Shown: positions 1 through 8,184 of the stretch, in pieces | Layout: each line of letters begins with the position of its first letter | Position numbering within the stretch: position 1 is the first letter of the stretch | Assembly (NCBI RefSeq): GCF_014196505.1 | Contig: NZ_JACIDW010000020.1 | Location: forward strand, 1-63,849 | Reading direction: 5' to 3' | From: Rhizobium metallidurans | GTDB lineage: Bacteria; Pseudomonadota; Alphaproteobacteria; Rhizobiales; Rhizobiaceae | DNA length: 63,849 nucleotides | Program-made: the position numbers and the translations under genes | Notes under the pieces: model-generated | Database searches by the model: none | What the model was told of the DNA's origin: nothing | What the model saw: only the letters and a program-made list of their open reading frames with translations

Positions 1-85
1 CGTCATTCTCGCCAACACAATCCTCACCCGACAGACCGAATGGACGCCGAAATATGTGAAAGGATGAGACATGGTTGCTCCCCGC
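1..85 (+). mobile_element. IS end with transposase C-terminus (left copy, partial)
   Basis: Positions 2-67 read in frame as a protein end (VILANTILTRQTEW, then TPKYVKG, stop at 65-67) that resembles the C-terminus of IS110-family transposases. The first 85 bases are a perfect inverted copy of 63760-63844, so the same element lies at both window ends, both pointing inward. Everything upstream of the last 21 codons is outside the window. The family call is from memory of the C-terminal pattern and is tentative; the inverted identity is directly visible. Confidence 0.6.
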
Positions 86-180
86 TGGGGAGAAGGGAAA
101 GCCGCACCCGCTGCGGCCTCTTTCCCCTCTCCCCTCGGGGAGAGGGTAGGGTGAGGGGGCCGCTGGTGAGGCGCTGCCAA
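68..180. repeat. Palindromic intergenic repeat, left end
   Basis: Behind the transposase stop lies CTCCCCGCTGGGGAG followed by a second palindromic stretch around 125-150 (CCCCTCTCCCCTCGGGGAG). These G/C hairpins have the look of the dispersed intergenic mosaic repeats of rhizobia, and a related sequence adjoins the other IS end at 63670-63765. No gene is visible here. Confidence 0.6.
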
Positions 181-196
181 GGGGCCCCCCACAAAA

Positions 197-232
197 CAGA
201 AATGCGAAGCCACCTCTCGATGGCTCCGCATT
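197..232 (-). terminator. Intrinsic terminator after ctaE
   Basis: Arms 201-212 and 221-232 form a 12-bp stem with one mismatch and an 8-nt loop. Read on the minus strand the stem is followed by a T-rich tail (TTCTGTTTTG). It lies about 40 bases beyond the ctaE stop and should end the oxidase transcript. Confidence 0.65.
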
Positions 233-273
233 TGCATTTCAGGCGGTCTCCGCGACCCGTCTTTGCGCGGCCC

Positions 274-1152
274 TCACCCCGCCGCGAGCGGTGCGCCCCA
301 GCCGCCCCAGACGTAGATCGAGAAGAACAGGAAGAGCCAGACCACGTCGACGAAGTGCCAGTACCAGGCCGCCGCCTCGAAGCCGAAGTGCTGCTTGGGG
401 GTGAAGTCGCCGCGGATCGAACGGATCAGGCAGACGACCAGGAAGATCGTGCCGACGAGCACGTGGAAGCCGTGGAAGCCGGTCGCCATGAAGAAGGTGG
501 CGCCGTAGATCGAGTTCTTGAAGGCGAACGGCGCGTTGGCGTATTCGTAGGCCTGGACGGTGGAGAACAGCACGCCGAGCAGCACCGTCAGCGTCAGACC
601 CTGGATGAGGCCCTTGCGGTCGTTGTGCAGCAGCGCATGGTGCGCCCAGGTGACCGTGGTGCCCGAGAGCAGCAGGATGACGGTGTTGTAGATCGGCAGG
701 TGCCAGGGGTCGAGAACCTCGATGCCCTTGGGCGGCCACTGGCCGCCGGTGAAGGCGACGCGGGAGGCCTGGATGGCTTCGTTCGGAAACAGGCTGGCGT
801 CGAAATAGGCCCAGAACCAGGCGACGAAGAACATCACTTCCGAGGCGATGAACATGATCATGCCGTAGCGCAGATGCAGCGACACGACGCGCGTGTGAGA
901 GCCCTCATGGGCCTCCTTCACCGTGTCGGACCACCAGCCGAACATCACGTAGAGAATGACGGCGAGGCCGATGAAGAACAGCCAGGGATGCGCCCATTCG
1001 ATGCCGAAGAGACGCAACGAGCCGCCGTTGAGGTAGCGCATGAAGCCGACGCCGCCGAAGGCCATGACGAAGGCGCCGATCGAGGCCAGCAGCGGCCACG
1101 GGCTCGGATCTATGATGTGGTAATCGTGACTTTTCTGATGCGCGTCGGCCAT
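274..1152 (-). CDS. ctaE: Cytochrome c oxidase subunit III
   Basis: Subunit III of the aa3-type heme-copper oxidase, an inner-membrane protein that stabilises the proton-pumping core. The 292-residue product has seven predicted hydrophobic segments and family motifs such as FFVAWFWAYFDASL and the C-terminal WHFVDVVWLFLF. A GTG two codons upstream would also open the frame, but GGGGGAG lies 5 nt before the ATG at 1152 and would be too close to the GTG, so ATG is chosen. It is the last gene of the oxidase operon, 56 bp after ctaG, and is followed by an intrinsic terminator. Confidence 0.96.
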   Translation of the reverse strand: MADAHQKSHDYHIIDPSPWPLLASIGAFVMAFGGVGFMRYLNGGSLRLFGIEWAHPWLFFIGLAVILYVMFGWWSDTVKEAHEGSHTRVVSLHLRYGMIMFIASEVMFFVAWFWAYFDASLFPNEAIQASRVAFTGGQWPPKGIEVLDPWHLPIYNTVILLLSGTTVTWAHHALLHNDRKGLIQGLTLTVLLGVLFSTVQAYEYANAPFAFKNSIYGATFFMATGFHGFHVLVGTIFLVVCLIRSIRGDFTPKQHFGFEAAAWYWHFVDVVWLFLFFSIYVWGGWGAPLAAG

Positions 1153-1208
1153 ATGCACTCCCCCGGATCTATCCTCTCCGCTCCGGCCTGGCCGGAACGG
1201 ACCCAGTA

Positions 1209-1814
1209 TTAAAGTTTCTTTTCCAGCTTTTGCGTTTTATCCTCGCTCGAAGCCACCGGCTTCGGTCCTTCCTTCGGATAGAACGTATAGGACAAGGTGA
1301 CCGTGTGGATGTTCCTGGATTCCACGGCCTTGGTGATGTCGGCATCGATGTAGAAGACGACGGGCATGTCCAGCGTCTCGCCCGGCTTGAGCTCGGTATC
1401 GCTGAAGCAGAAGCACTGCACCTTGTTGAAGTAGACACCCGCCTCGCCCGGCGTGACGTTGAACACGGCCTGGCCGCGCGAGGGCTTGCTGGACTTGTTG
1501 ACGGCGGTGAAATTCACCTGGATCGTTTCGCCGATGCGCGGATTGACCTCGCGCTGGACCGGCTTGAACTCCCATTCCAGCCCGGGCGCGACATTGGCAT
1601 CGAAGGTGACGCGGATCTTGCGGTCGAGGATGACGGACGAGGCCTGCTCGACGCGCTGCGTCGTGCCGCCATAGCCGGTCAGCTGACAGAACATCCTATA
1701 GAGCGGCACGGCGGCATAGCTCGCCGCGCCCATGCCGAAGACGAAGGCAAGGCACATGAGGACGACGGCGCCGTTGTTGCGCGGTTTTCTCGGCGTGCCT
1801 TGCTGATCGTTCAT
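1209..1814 (-). CDS. ctaG: Cytochrome c oxidase assembly protein CtaG/Cox11
   Basis: Copper chaperone that delivers copper to the CuB site of subunit I. The 201-residue product has one N-terminal membrane anchor (about residues 15-37) and a periplasmic beta domain carrying the Cox11 copper motif CFCF (VQCFCFSDTELKPGE), plus the conserved VPLYRMFC after the anchor. Length and architecture are normal for alphaproteobacterial CtaG. It sits between the small coxF gene and ctaE, an order expected for rhizobial oxidase operons. Confidence 0.96.
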   Translation of the reverse strand: MNDQQGTPRKPRNNGAVVLMCLAFVFGMGAASYAAVPLYRMFCQLTGYGGTTQRVEQASSVILDRKIRVTFDANVAPGLEWEFKPVQREVNPRIGETIQVNFTAVNKSSKPSRGQAVFNVTPGEAGVYFNKVQCFCFSDTELKPGETLDMPVVFYIDADITKAVESRNIHTVTLSYTFYPKEGPKPVASSEDKTQKLEKKL

Positions 1815-1826
1815 GTCCCCGGTGTC

Positions 1827-1955
1827 CTACATAAACTTCACGATTGTTATGGCGTAGAAGATCACGACCAGGCCGGCCAGAACCAGCCCGAGCGCGACGT
1901 TGCGGTTGCGGCGAGACTTGCGCTGGGCGTCGGTCAGCTTGACGGTATCGATCAC
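1827..1955 (-). CDS. coxF: Small CoxF-like membrane protein
   Basis: A 42-residue product: a basic N-terminus (KLTDAQRKSRRNRN) and a single membrane helix (VALGLVLAGLVVIFYAITIV). Small proteins of this pattern lie between ctaB and ctaG in rhizobial oxidase operons and are called CoxF; their function is not established. The chosen GTG start at 1955 overlaps the ctaB stop in GTGA, with GGAGG 9 nt upstream. A GTG two codons earlier (1961) is possible but leaves only 3 nt to the Shine-Dalgarno. Its size makes it easy to miss. Confidence 0.75.
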   Translation of the reverse strand: MIDTVKLTDAQRKSRRNRNVALGLVLAGLVVIFYAITIVKFM

Positions 1956-2908
1956 AGCCACGCACCTCCGCCAGTCACGACATAGGCCGCCAGACGATCG
2001 AACATCAGCGCCGAGAAGACGGCGAAGAGGTAGAAGATCGAATAGCCGAAGAGCTTCTTGGCCGGCACCATCTTCTCGTCGCCTTCGGGCATGCGCCAGC
2101 AGAGGACGGACCAGTAGACGAAGCCGGCGCCAAGCAGGCCGGCGACGGCGCCGTAGCCGATGCTGGCGAAGCCGAAGTAGGTCGGCGCAACGGCGCTGAC
2201 CGCGCTCAGGACGGCGTAGACGACGATCTGATTCTTGGTGGTGCGCTCGCCCGAGACATTGGGCAGCATCGGCACGCCGACTGCCTCGTAATCGCGCATC
2301 TTGAACAGCGCCAGCGCCCAGAAATGCGCCGGCGTCCAGAGGAAGATGATCATGAAGAGCGTGACGCTCTCGATGGTGACGCTGTTGGTGACGCAGGCCC
2401 AGCCGATCATCGGCGGGAAGGCGCCGGCGGCGCCGCCGATGACGATGTTCTGCGGCGTCGAGCGCTTCAGCCACATCGTGTAGACGACGGCGTAGAAGAA
2501 GATGGTGAAGGCCAGGATCGAGGCTGCGAGCCAGTTGACGGCGAGCCCGAGGATCGACACGGAAAAACAAGCGAGCACGAGGCCGAAGGCCAGCGCCTCG
2601 TTGGGCTTGATGCGGCCGGCCGGGATCGGACGCTTGGCGGTGCGCGTCATCACCGCATCGATATCGGCATCGTACCACATGTTGAGCGCGCCCGACGCGC
2701 CCGCGCCGACGGCGATGCAAAGGATCGCGATGATCCCGATGACGGGATTGATGTAGCCGGGCGCCACGATCAGGCCGGCGAATGCGGTGAAGACCACAAG
2801 CGACATGACGCGCGGCTTGAGGAGCTCGAAATAATCGCGTGCGCTGGCTTCCGACAGGAGAAACTCGCTGTCGTCTCCTAGGCTGCTGCGATCGTCGATA
2901 ACTGTCAT
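1952..2908 (-). CDS. ctaB: Protoheme IX farnesyltransferase (heme O synthase)
   Basis: Integral membrane prenyltransferase that adds a farnesyl group to heme B, making heme O, the precursor of heme A for cytochrome oxidase. The 318-residue product has the UbiA-superfamily Asp motif NMWYDADIDAVMTRT followed by KRPIP, and about eight to nine hydrophobic segments. AGGACAAGAG precedes the ATG. It follows ctaD by 73 bp and overlaps coxF by 4 nt, so translational coupling is likely. Confidence 0.97.
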   Translation of the reverse strand: MTVIDDRSSLGDDSEFLLSEASARDYFELLKPRVMSLVVFTAFAGLIVAPGYINPVIGIIAILCIAVGAGASGALNMWYDADIDAVMTRTAKRPIPAGRIKPNEALAFGLVLACFSVSILGLAVNWLAASILAFTIFFYAVVYTMWLKRSTPQNIVIGGAAGAFPPMIGWACVTNSVTIESVTLFMIIFLWTPAHFWALALFKMRDYEAVGVPMLPNVSGERTTKNQIVVYAVLSAVSAVAPTYFGFASIGYGAVAGLLGAGFVYWSVLCWRMPEGDEKMVPAKKLFGYSIFYLFAVFSALMFDRLAAYVVTGGGAWL

Positions 2909-2981
2909 TTACTCTTGTCCTGCAAACTTGGAGCGCGACCGCCACGCAACTTCGGCGGCGGTCGCGATGTCTCGCACCCTT

Positions 2982-4676
2982 TTACTTGATGCGCGGGAGC
3001 TGTTCCCATTGGTGATAGGGCGGCGGCGAGGAAAGCTGCCACTCGAGGGTCGTAGCACCCTCGCCCCACGGATTGTTTCCGGCGACGCGCTTCTTGGCGA
3101 AGGCTTCGTAGACGCCGAAGAGGAAGATCAGAACACCGAAGGCCGAGATGTAGGAGCCGATGGAGGACACATAGTTCCAGCCGGCGAAGGCATCCGGATA
3201 GTCGATGTAGCGGCGCGGCATGCCGGCCAGCCCGAGGAAGTGCTGCGGGAAGAACACCAGGTTGACGCCGATGAACATGACCCAGAAGTGCAGCTTGCCG
3301 ATGAACTCGTTGTACATGTAGCCGGTCATCTTCGGGAACCAGTAGTACCAGGCCGCGAAGATGGCGAAGACGGCGCCGAGCGACAGAACGTAGTGGAAGT
3401 GCGCCACGACGTAATAGGTGTCATGCAGCGAACGGTCGAGACCGGCGTTCGCCAGCTGCACGCCGGTGACACCACCGACCGTGAACAGGAAGATGAAGCC
3501 GATCGCCCAGACCATCGGCGTCGAGAAGGTGATCGAGCCGCCCCACATCGTCGCGATCCAGGAGAAGATCTTCACGCCTGTCGGAACGGCGATGACCATC
3601 GTCGCGAAGACGAAGTAGCGCTGCGCGTCGAGCGACAGGCCGACCGTGTACATGTGGTGCGCCCAGACGACGAAGCCGACGGCACCGATCGCGACCATGG
3701 CGTAGGCCATGCCGAGATAACCGAAGATCGGCTTTCTCGAGAAGGTCGAGATGATGTGGCTGATGATGCCGAAGCCGGGCAGGATCAGAATGTAGACCTC
3801 GGGATGACCGAAGAACCAGAACAGGTGCTGGTAGAGGATCGGGTCGCCGCCGCCCTCGGGCACGAAGAAGGAGGTGCCGAAGTTGCGGTCGGTCAGCATC
3901 ATGGTGATGGCGCCGGCGAGAACCGGGAGCGACAGCAGAAGCAGGAAGGCGGTGATCAGCACCGACCAGGCGAAGAGCGGCATCTTGTGCAGCGTCATGC
4001 CGGGCGCGCGCATGTTGAGGATCGTGGTGATGAAGTTGATCGCGCCGAGGATCGACGACGCACCGGCGATGTGGAGCGAGAGGATCACGAGATCCACCGC
4101 CGGGCCCGGCGTGCCGGAGCTGGAGAGCGGCGGATACATGGTCCAGCCGCCGCCGGCACCGTAGGCGCCCGCGGGGCCTTCCACGAACATCGACATGATG
4201 AGCAGGATGAAGGCCGGAACGATCAGCCAGAAGGAGATGTTGTTCAGACGCGGGAAGGCCATGTCCGGCGCGCCGATCATGATCGGCACCATCCAGTTGG
4301 CGAAACCGCCGATCATCGCCGGCATGACCATGAAGAAGATCATGATCAGCGCGTGCGCGGTCGTGAACATGTTGAACATCTGCTTGGCGCCGTCGATGGC
4401 GGCATCGCCCTCGTAGCCGTAGACCAGCGAGGCCAGGCCATGGAAGATCTGGATGCCGGGCTCCTGCAGCTCCATGCGCATGGCGACGGAGAGCGCGCCA
4501 CCGACGATGCCGGCCATGATCGCGAAGATCAGGTAGAGCGTGCCGATGTCCTTGTGGTTGGTCGAGAAGAGCCAGCGATTGACGAAGCTCGGCTTGTGCG
4601 AGTGGTCATGATCGTCATGGGCGTGCGCGCCATGATCGTGGTCGTGCGAATGATCGTGTGCGGAAGGTCCAGCCAT
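2982..4676 (-). CDS. ctaD: Cytochrome c oxidase subunit I
   Basis: Catalytic subunit of the aa3 oxidase, binding heme a and the heme a3-CuB centre. The 564-residue product shows the hallmark WFFGHPEVYILILPGFG (CuB His and cross-linked Tyr) and HDTYYVVAHFHYVLS (heme ligands). The mature fold begins near FVNRWLFSTNHKDIGTLY. Ahead of it is an unusual tail with ten His residues alternating with Asp, Ser and Ala between residues 7 and 27, a possible metal-binding segment. AGGAAAAGGAAC precedes the ATG; ctaC ends 17 bp upstream. Confidence 0.98.
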   Translation of the reverse strand: MAGPSAHDHSHDHDHGAHAHDDHDHSHKPSFVNRWLFSTNHKDIGTLYLIFAIMAGIVGGALSVAMRMELQEPGIQIFHGLASLVYGYEGDAAIDGAKQMFNMFTTAHALIMIFFMVMPAMIGGFANWMVPIMIGAPDMAFPRLNNISFWLIVPAFILLIMSMFVEGPAGAYGAGGGWTMYPPLSSSGTPGPAVDLVILSLHIAGASSILGAINFITTILNMRAPGMTLHKMPLFAWSVLITAFLLLLSLPVLAGAITMMLTDRNFGTSFFVPEGGGDPILYQHLFWFFGHPEVYILILPGFGIISHIISTFSRKPIFGYLGMAYAMVAIGAVGFVVWAHHMYTVGLSLDAQRYFVFATMVIAVPTGVKIFSWIATMWGGSITFSTPMVWAIGFIFLFTVGGVTGVQLANAGLDRSLHDTYYVVAHFHYVLSLGAVFAIFAAWYYWFPKMTGYMYNEFIGKLHFWVMFIGVNLVFFPQHFLGLAGMPRRYIDYPDAFAGWNYVSSIGSYISAFGVLIFLFGVYEAFAKKRVAGNNPWGEGATTLEWQLSSPPPYHQWEQLPRIK

Positions 4677-4693
4677 GTCCCGTTCCTTTTCCT

Positions 4694-5587
4694 TTACTGA
4701 GCGACGTTTTCGGCGACATCGACGGCCCGTGCGGGACCATCGGTTTCAGCCATGAGGTTCTTGTAAGCACCCGGCAGGTCGGAGGCGGCGGACGCCATCC
4801 ACTGCTTGTACTTGTCCTCGGAAACGACGCGAATGGCGATCGGCATGAACGCGTGGTCCTTGCCGCAAAGTTCGGAACACTGCCCGTAGAACAGACCCTC
4901 GCGCTCGGGGCGGAACCAGGTTTCGTTCAGGCGGCCGGGCACGGCATCGATCTTGATGCCGAAGGACGGCATCGCGAAGGCGTGAATGACGTCGGTGGGC
5001 GCCGCGGTCACGAGCACGCGCACCGTCTTGTTGACCGGCAGCACGAGTTCGTTGTCGACGGCCAGAAGGCGCGGATACCTGGCCTTGTCTTCCTTGCCGG
5101 CGGCGGCGCGGTCCTGATCCTTCAGGAGAAAGCTGTCGAAGGCGAGCGGATTGTCGCCCGAGCCTTCGTATTCATAGTTCCACTGCCACTGCGTCGCGGT
5201 CGCCTTGATGGTGACATCAGGGTTTTCAGGAAGCGTCAGCTGCGCGGTCAGGAGATTGAACGACGGAATCGCCAGGAAGAGCAGCACCAGTACCGGTCCC
5301 ACGGTCCAGGCGATCTCGATCGCGGTGTTGTGGCTCGTCTTGGATGGCGTCGGATTGGCACCGGCGCGGAAGCGAAGACAGACGATGATAAGAAGAGCGA
5401 GCACGAACAGCGTGACGGGAACAATAAACCAAAGAGTATACTGCTCGAACCAACGAATACTGCGCATGATCGGCGTCGCGGCAGGCTGCAAAGTGGTCTG
5501 CCACGGCAACGGTTGATCGGCATAACTGCCGGAAGCAAAAAGCAGACAGACCATCGCGGTCATGCCTGCATAGGCCTTCTTAATCAC
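4694..5587 (-). CDS. ctaC: Cytochrome c oxidase subunit II
   Basis: Periplasmic CuA-bearing subunit that accepts electrons from cytochrome c. The 297-residue product has a signal peptide (cleavage near ASGSYA/DQP), two membrane helices and a cupredoxin domain. The CuA ligands are visible as C237, E239, C241, H245 and M248 in CSELCGKDHAFM; the aromatic electron-entry patch is ATQWQWNYEY. The start is GTG, with GGGAG 8 nt upstream; the nearby ATG is out of frame. First gene of the operon. Confidence 0.97.
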   Translation of the reverse strand: MIKKAYAGMTAMVCLLFASGSYADQPLPWQTTLQPAATPIMRSIRWFEQYTLWFIVPVTLFVLALLIIVCLRFRAGANPTPSKTSHNTAIEIAWTVGPVLVLLFLAIPSFNLLTAQLTLPENPDVTIKATATQWQWNYEYEGSGDNPLAFDSFLLKDQDRAAAGKEDKARYPRLLAVDNELVLPVNKTVRVLVTAAPTDVIHAFAMPSFGIKIDAVPGRLNETWFRPEREGLFYGQCSELCGKDHAFMPIAIRVVSEDKYKQWMASAASDLPGAYKNLMAETDGPARAVDVAENVAQ

Positions 5588-5926
5588 GTTTCATCTCCCT
5601 CGAGCGCTGACCCGCGTGCAACACCACGCAGAATCCTTGCCATCCTCATGCGCTTCAAACCACAGTTTAGCACTTGCCGCAATAATCCAAAGAGTTTGGC
5701 CATGCGGCATTTTCGCTTCGTTACACCCCTCCTCCGGGCGCATCGAAACATGCCGTGATTTTCCCTATGATACGGAAAATGTTGGCGTCGGCCAGCCACC
5801 CTTTCCAAGAATAATCAAGAAACGTCCCATTTCCGCCGTAGTCCCCCGCTTTTCAGCGGTTGGGGCTTTTCATTTTGGACGCCCCGCCCCAACTTAGCGG
5901 CACTGATTCGAACTGCAGAGGTTTTC
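5588..5926. promoter_or_regulatory. Divergent intergenic region between ctaC and ialB-like gene
   Basis: A 339-bp gap without a credible gene. It must hold the promoter of the minus-strand oxidase operon and that of the plus-strand IalB gene. The central part (about 5745-5785) is relatively AT-rich, but I could not fix -35/-10 boxes or a regulator site with confidence. Confidence 0.5.
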
Positions 5927-6511
5927 ATGGGTTTTCGTTCCCGAGTGCGGCCGTTCGTGCTGTCGGCTTGCATCACCGCCGCGGCGATCGTTCCGGCTTT
6001 CGCACAGCAGCCAGCGCCAGGGCAGCCCGCTCCCGGCGCCCCTGCCGCGCAGGCGACACCAGGACAGACGCAACCGCAGGCGCCCGGCACCGTCCGCTCC
6101 AATCACGGCGCATGGTCCGTGGTCTGCGACAAGCCGGCCGGCGCTTCGGTCGAGCAATGCGCGCTGATGCAGAACGTGATCGCCGAGGACCGGCCGGAAG
6201 TGGGCCTCTCGGTGGTGGTGCTGAAGACCGCCGACCGCAAGTCGAAGATTCTGCGCGTTCTCGCACCGCTCGGCGTGCTTCTGCCGAACGGCCTCGGCCT
6301 CAACGTCGATGGCAAGGATATCGGCCGCGCCTATTTCGTGCGCTGCTTCGCCGACGGCTGCTACGCCGAAGTCGTGCTTGAGGACGAGCTGCTGAAGACC
6401 TTCCGCAGCGGCGCCAGCGCCACCTTCATCGTCTTCCAGACGCCTGAAGAGGGCATTGGCATTCCCGTCGACCTCAAGGGCTTCGCGGAAGGCTACGACG
6501 CGCTTCCCTGA
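5927..6511 (+). CDS. Invasion-associated locus B (IalB) family protein
   Basis: A 194-residue secreted protein. A Sec signal peptide (cleavage near AFA/QQP) is followed by a Pro/Gln/Ala-rich linker to about residue 55 and then an IalB domain (HGAWSVVCDKPAG ... CALMQ ... RCFADGCYAEVV) with four cysteines, probably two disulfides. IalB was named for Bartonella erythrocyte invasion; the wider family is common in free-living rhizobia, where the role is unknown. Transcribed divergently from the oxidase operon. Confidence 0.88.
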   Translation: MGFRSRVRPFVLSACITAAAIVPAFAQQPAPGQPAPGAPAAQATPGQTQPQAPGTVRSNHGAWSVVCDKPAGASVEQCALMQNVIAEDRPEVGLSVVVLKTADRKSKILRVLAPLGVLLPNGLGLNVDGKDIGRAYFVRCFADGCYAEVVLEDELLKTFRSGASATFIVFQTPEEGIGIPVDLKGFAEGYDALP

Positions 6512-6634
6512 TCACGGGGCCCGCTATCCGCTTATGGTCGCTTGTGCGATCCTTACCAATTCGACACTTGCTCGAACCGTCCCCGGGACCTACATCGGCA
6601 GGAAGCATTTCCTGCCGCAGCGGAGCATAACGCC

Positions 6635-8050
6635 ATGAATACCGATCTCCTGACGCTTTTCGACGCCGATGAAGCGAAGATGCGTTCGCTTGTCGCCGAG
6701 GCCCTTTCCGGTTCGGACGACGGGGAGCTCTACATCGAGCACGCGCAGGCCGAATCGCTGATGTTCGACAATGGCCGCCTCAAGGGCGGCAGCTTCAACA
6801 CCGAGCAGGGTTTCGGACTGCGCGCGGTGGCGGGCGAAGCCGTCGGTTACGCTCATGCGGGCGATCTCTCGGTTTCGGCGCTGAAGCGGGCGGCCGACGC
6901 GGTGGGCGCGGTGACGCGCGGCTATTCCGGCAGCTATGCGGCGGCCCCGCAGGGCACCAACAAGAAGCTCTACAGCGACGAGAATCCGATCGGCTCGCCC
7001 ACCTTCGAGGAGAAGGTCAAGGTTCTGCAGGACATCGACGCCTATCTGCGCGGCAAGGACGACAAGGTCCGGCAGGTGACGGCTTCGGTCGCCGCCAGCT
7101 GGCAGGTGGTCGACATCCTGCGCGCCGACGGCCACCGGGTCCGCGATATCCGGCCGATGACGCGCATCAACATCTCCGTCATGGTCGGCCAGGGCGACCG
7201 TCAGGAAAGCGGCTCCTACGGCAGCGGCGGACGCATCGGCTTCGGCGACTTCATCGCCGAGGGCAACTGGCAGCATGGCGCCGACGAGGCGCTGCGCCAG
7301 GCTCTCGTCAATCTCGAGGCGATCGACGCGCCCGCGGGCACGATGGACGTGGTGCTCTCCTCCGGCTGGCCGGGCGTGATGCTGCACGAGGCCGTCGGGC
7401 ACGGGCTGGAAGGCGATTTCAACCGCAAGAAGACGTCGGCCTTCGCCGGCCTGCTCGGCCAGATGGTCGCCGCCCCCGGCGTCACCGTGGTCGACGACGG
7501 CACGATCGACAGCCGCCGCGGCTCGATCACCATCGACGACGAAGGCACGCCTTCGGGCTACAACGTGCTGATCGAAAACGGCAAGCTCACCGGCTACATG
7601 CAGGACCGCCAGAACGCGCGGCTGATGGGCATGAAGCCGACGGGCAACGGCCGCCGGCAGGGCTACGCGCATGTGCCGATGCCGCGCATGACCAACACCT
7701 ACATGCTTGGTGGCGACAAGACGCCGGAAGAAATCATCGCCTCGGTGAAGAAGGGCATCTATGCCGTCTCCTTCGGCGGCGGACAGGTCGACATCACATC
7801 CGGCAAGTTCGTGTTCGGCTGCACCGAGGCCTATCTGATCGAGAACGGCAAGATCGGTCCCGCCGTCAAGGGCGCCATGCTGATCGGCAATGGTCCCGAC
7901 GCGATGAAGCGGATTTCCATGGTCGGCAACGACATGAAGCTCGACACCGGCATCGGCAATTGCGGCAAGGCGGGACAGTGGGTTCCCGTCGGCGTCGGCC
8001 AACCGCATCTGAGGATGGACCAGGTCACCGTCGGCGGCACGCAAACCTGA
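6635..8050 (+). CDS. tldD: Metalloprotease TldD
   Basis: TldD of the TldD/TldE (PmbA) heterodimeric metalloprotease, which trims peptides such as microcin B17 precursor and destabilises CcdA in E. coli. The 471-residue product carries the HExxxH zinc motif (HEAVGHGLEGDF, H251 and H255-256 region) and the C-terminal family segment GNCGKAGQWVPVGVGQPHL. The frame is open 31 codons further upstream, but ATG 6635 gives the family N-terminus (MNTDLLTLFD) and has GGAG 9 nt before it. The partner PmbA gene is not in the window. Confidence 0.95.
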   Translation: MNTDLLTLFDADEAKMRSLVAEALSGSDDGELYIEHAQAESLMFDNGRLKGGSFNTEQGFGLRAVAGEAVGYAHAGDLSVSALKRAADAVGAVTRGYSGSYAAAPQGTNKKLYSDENPIGSPTFEEKVKVLQDIDAYLRGKDDKVRQVTASVAASWQVVDILRADGHRVRDIRPMTRINISVMVGQGDRQESGSYGSGGRIGFGDFIAEGNWQHGADEALRQALVNLEAIDAPAGTMDVVLSSGWPGVMLHEAVGHGLEGDFNRKKTSAFAGLLGQMVAAPGVTVVDDGTIDSRRGSITIDDEGTPSGYNVLIENGKLTGYMQDRQNARLMGMKPTGNGRRQGYAHVPMPRMTNTYMLGGDKTPEEIIASVKKGIYAVSFGGGQVDITSGKFVFGCTEAYLIENGKIGPAVKGAMLIGNGPDAMKRISMVGNDMKLDTGIGNCGKAGQWVPVGVGQPHLRMDQVTVGGTQT

Positions 8051-8064
8051 TTACAGGAAAAAAG

Positions 8065-8099
8065 CAGCGCTCGCGCATAACCGGACGAGCGCTGTCTTC
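8065..8099 (+). terminator. Stem-loop after tldD
   Basis: Perfect 9-bp arms CAGCGCTCG (8065-8073) and CGAGCGCTG (8086-8094) with a 12-nt loop, followed by TCTTC. The weak T-tract makes an intrinsic terminator plausible rather than certain. It lies 15 bp after the tldD stop, between convergent genes. Confidence 0.55.
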
Positions 8100-8184
8100 A
8101 ACTGTTCGAACCAGAATTTTCGCATGAAACCAGTCGCTTGCGCTTGATCGCGGCGGCAATGTCCATGCTCTCAGGTGGGCGGGA

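Noticed and set aside
2928..4700. 590-residue plus-strand open frame across ctaD
   Set aside because: It lies antisense to a clear subunit I gene and consists of Asp/Glu/Arg/His-rich non-globular residues; an artefact of high GC content.
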